Positions 6,861-8,675 of a DNA stretch of 8,675 nucleotides are shown here, piece after piece. The stretch covers positions 1 to 8,675 of the forward strand of contig DONH01000245.1 of NCBI GenBank assembly GCA_003509235.1. The letters run 5' to 3'. The notes under the pieces were generated by a model that had not been told where the DNA came from, did not search any database, and worked only from the letters and a program-made list of their open reading frames with translations. Both the position numbers and the translations under genes were made by a program. Source of the stretch: Planctomycetaceae bacterium. Its GTDB lineage: Bacteria; Planctomycetota; Planctomycetia; Pirellulales; UBA1268. Position 1 is the stretch's first letter; each line of letters starts with the position of its first letter.

Positions 6861-8582
6861 ATGGTCAACCGAAATCTTATCCGTGAACTTGATTTAGGAG
6901 ATGAACTCGAACAAGAAATTGATCTGGCAATGGGCGGAAGTGATGCCGCCGATTTTGATGTTGGCCAGGCTCCCTCTCTTGCAATCAATAGTGTTGTTGA
7001 AGGAAAGATTTTACGAGTTGACGATGAATTTGTTCTTGTTGATGTTGGGTACAAGAGTGAAGGCCATATCCCACGAAACGAATGGGATGAAACAGAACCC
7101 GCCCCAGAAGCTGGGGATGTTATCAAGGTCCTTCTCGAGGACATTGAAGAGAATATTGTTGATGAGCACCGAGGCCTCATAACTCTCTCAAAACGCAAGG
7201 CCCGTCGAATCGAAGACTGGCTGCGTGTTATGTCAAGCGTTCGTGAAGATGACGTTGTAACTGGATTTGTCCTTCGGAAGATCAAAGGCGGACTCCTTGT
7301 TGATATCGCTGGAGTGAATGTCTTCCTTCCTGCTAGCCAGGTTGATATCAGGCGGCCTGCTGATATAGGCGACTATTGCAATAAAGCAATCCAGTGCCTT
7401 GTCTTGAAAATTGACGAAGCTCGTCGAAATATTGTTGTTTCCCGTAGAGCACTTATCGAACAAGAACGCTCTGAGCGTAAGAAGCAACTCATGGAAACAC
7501 TTGAGGTCGGACAGGTCCGTCGAGGCATTGTAAAGAATATTGCTGACTTCGGCGCTTTCGTCGATCTCGGAGGCATCGACGGTCTACTCCATATTACAGA
7601 CATGAGTTGGGGAAGAATTGGTCACCCAAGTGAAATGGTTTCGATTGATCAGGAAATCGAAGTTCAGGTGCTACACATTGACCGTGATCGTGAGAAAATT
7701 GCACTGGGCATGAAGCAGCGAACACCGAGCCCATGGGCAAAGGTTGCCGAGAGATATCCTGTTGAAACCATTTGCAAGGGTGCCGTCGTAAACGTCATGA
7801 GCTACGGCGCATTTGTGAAACTTGAAGACGGTGTAGAAGGACTCGTTCACATTAGTGAAATGAGCTGGACGAAGCGAGTAAGCCACCCGAGTGAACTTGT
7901 TTCCCCTGGTGATGAAGTCGAAGTTGTTGTCCTTGCTATTAACGAGGACAAACAAGAGATTTCACTAGGCATGAAACAAACGCAGCAGAATCCTTGGGAA
8001 AAAGTAGCGGCAGATTACCCACCAGGCGCTATTGTTAAGGGTGTTGTGAGAAATCTGACAAATTATGGAGCCTTCATCGAAATTGATGAGGGGATCGATG
8101 GCCTCCTCCATGTCACAGATATGTCTTGGACACGCAAAGTCACCCATCCAAGTGAAATGGTTGATAAGGGTCAGGAGATTGAGTGCAAGGTGCTCTCTGT
8201 TGATCAACAGCGGCGGCGTATCGCGTTGGGCCTGAAGCAGATGCAGGACGATCCGTGGACCGCTGACATTCCTGATAGATATAAGGTTGATGATGTCGTT
8301 CATGGAACAATTACCAAGATTACCAATTTTGGTGTTTTCGTTGGCCTTGAAGACGGCCTTGAAGGACTTCTGCATATTTCAGAACTATCCGATGATAAAA
8401 TCGAAAATGCCGAGGAATTAGTTCAGGTTGGTGATCCGATTGATGTCAAGATTCTTCGTGTTGATATTGAAGAACGAAAAATAGGACTCTCCAAGAAACA
8501 GGTTTCTGATTCTGAAAATTCGGCACCAGCAGAAGCTATACCGGCAGAAACATCACAGGCAGAAACATCAAGTGACGGCTAA
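6861..8582 (+). CDS. rpsA: 30S ribosomal protein S1, six S1 domains
   Basis: The 573-residue product has six S1 RNA-binding (OB-fold) domains at about 43-112, 129-196, 214-285, 301-372, 388-459 and 474-545, the usual number for long bacterial S1. Domains 3 to 5 are near copies spaced exactly 87 residues apart, each with FGAFV or YGAF(V/I), GLLH(I/V) or GLVHI, MSW, HPSE(M/L)V and LG(M/L)KQ. Domains 1 and 2 are more divergent, as expected for the ribosome-binding end. S1 sits on the 30S subunit and helps mRNAs lacking strong Shine-Dalgarno sequences to bind and unfold. The N-terminal 30 residues are acidic, and the tail (549-573) is a low-complexity Ala/Glu/Ser/Thr stretch. The ATG at 6861 has no Shine-Dalgarno but fits the family's start. 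A folded leader lies just upstream. Confidence 0.97.
   Translation: MVNRNLIRELDLGDELEQEIDLAMGGSDAADFDVGQAPSLAINSVVEGKILRVDDEFVLVDVGYKSEGHIPRNEWDETEPAPEAGDVIKVLLEDIEENIVDEHRGLITLSKRKARRIEDWLRVMSSVREDDVVTGFVLRKIKGGLLVDIAGVNVFLPASQVDIRRPADIGDYCNKAIQCLVLKIDEARRNIVVSRRALIEQERSERKKQLMETLEVGQVRRGIVKNIADFGAFVDLGGIDGLLHITDMSWGRIGHPSEMVSIDQEIEVQVLHIDRDREKIALGMKQRTPSPWAKVAERYPVETICKGAVVNVMSYGAFVKLEDGVEGLVHISEMSWTKRVSHPSELVSPGDEVEVVVLAINEDKQEISLGMKQTQQNPWEKVAADYPPGAIVKGVVRNLTNYGAFIEIDEGIDGLLHVTDMSWTRKVTHPSEMVDKGQEIECKVLSVDQQRRRIALGLKQMQDDPWTADIPDRYKVDDVVHGTITKITNFGVFVGLEDGLEGLLHISELSDDKIENAEELVQVGDPIDVKILRVDIEERKIGLSKKQVSDSENSAPAEAIPAETSQAETSSDG
8526..8570 (+). repeat. 15-bp tandem repeat in the rpsA tail, three copies
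   Basis: Units at 8541-8555 and 8556-8570 share the identical 13-mer GGCAGAAACATCA; a diverged copy (10 of 15 bases) lies at 8526-8540. The repeat is in frame and encodes PAEAI-PAETS-QAETS. A unit length that is a multiple of three allows gain or loss of copies without frameshift, so tail length may vary between strains. Confidence 0.7.
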
Positions 8583-8596
8583 CTTTGGCTGCTGAC

Positions 8597-8675
8597 TTAA
8601 TCCTGTTCGGAACGACTATGTTCAATTCCAAGGACTGCTCCTAAAGGCTCATGTTGCGCCACGGTGGCTGAATCG
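8597..8675 (-). CDS. Possible C-terminal end of a convergent gene (partial)
   Basis: One minus-strand frame is open from the right edge to a TAA at 8599-8597, giving 25 residues ending EHSRSEQD. The other two minus-strand frames stop within the same stretch. The gap to the rpsA stop would be 14 bases. The fragment is too short to recognise, and an open run of this length is not rare by chance. Confidence 0.25.
   Translation of the reverse strand, partial: DSATVAQHEPLGAVLGIEHSRSEQD

Noticed and set aside
6670..6897. 75-codon plus-strand frame before rpsA
   Set aside because: It ends inside rpsA in a different frame, has no recognisable domain, and covers the probable promoter and leader.
8658..8668. 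GCCACGGTGGC dyad near the right edge
   Set aside because: It is a short dyad with a one-base centre and no T-run, so it is not a convincing terminator, and it may lie in coding sequence.
1..8675. Search for CRISPR arrays, tRNA or rRNA genes, transposases and defence-system genes
   Set aside because: No spaced direct-repeat array, no tRNA-like or rRNA-like segment and no mobile-element protein was recognised; all long frames are accounted for by the four main genes.

Overview
The window most likely comes from a member of the Planctomycetota, probably a Pirellulales-like lineage. The best clue is the N-terminal LEPR-XLL-type motif (LEPRYLL, residues 39-45) on the large secreted protein at the left; this motif is a known planctomycete hallmark on giant exported proteins. 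The mix of a subtilase carrying cadherin-, fibronectin- and cohesin-like modules, a Tat-type transglutaminase-like protein, an unusual TIM-barrel protein and a six-domain ribosomal protein S1 fits that assignment. The genus cannot be fixed from this sequence.

Layout. (1) Bases 1-4185, minus strand: one uninterrupted reading frame of 1395 visible codons that runs off the left edge. It encodes an S8 subtilisin-like protease with an intact Asp-His-Asn-Ser active site, followed by fibronectin III, a PPC-like beta-sandwich, three cadherin-like repeats, two Ig-like modules and one cohesin-like module. Part of this tail is a duplicated unit with a period of 363 residues. (2) Bases 4186-4612: a 427-base divergent intergenic region with several inverted repeats and three copies of CAAAATGC clustered over a possible minus-strand promoter. 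(3) Bases 4613-5593, plus: a sugar phosphate isomerase/epimerase-like TIM-barrel protein with a GTG start and several expected metal ligands apparently replaced. (4) Bases 5614-6618, minus: a transglutaminase-like protein with a probable Tat signal, converging on the previous gene with a 20-base gap. (5) Bases 6619-6860: a divergent intergenic region whose right part can fold into a nested hairpin just before the S1 gene. (6) Bases 6861-8582, plus: ribosomal protein S1 (rpsA). (7) Bases 8583-8675: a short tail that may hold the last codons of a further minus-strand gene.

The genes do not form an operon: neighbours are divergent or convergent, so each is probably transcribed separately. Only S1 has a clear core cellular role. 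The protease and the transglutaminase-like protein are predicted to be exported. No RNA gene, CRISPR array, insertion sequence or defence system is visible. The points most worth following are the duplicated protease supermodule, the repeat cluster over the protease promoter region, the structured S1 leader, and the altered active-site residues in the TIM-barrel and transglutaminase-like proteins. All promoter and hairpin calls were made by eye and are tentative.
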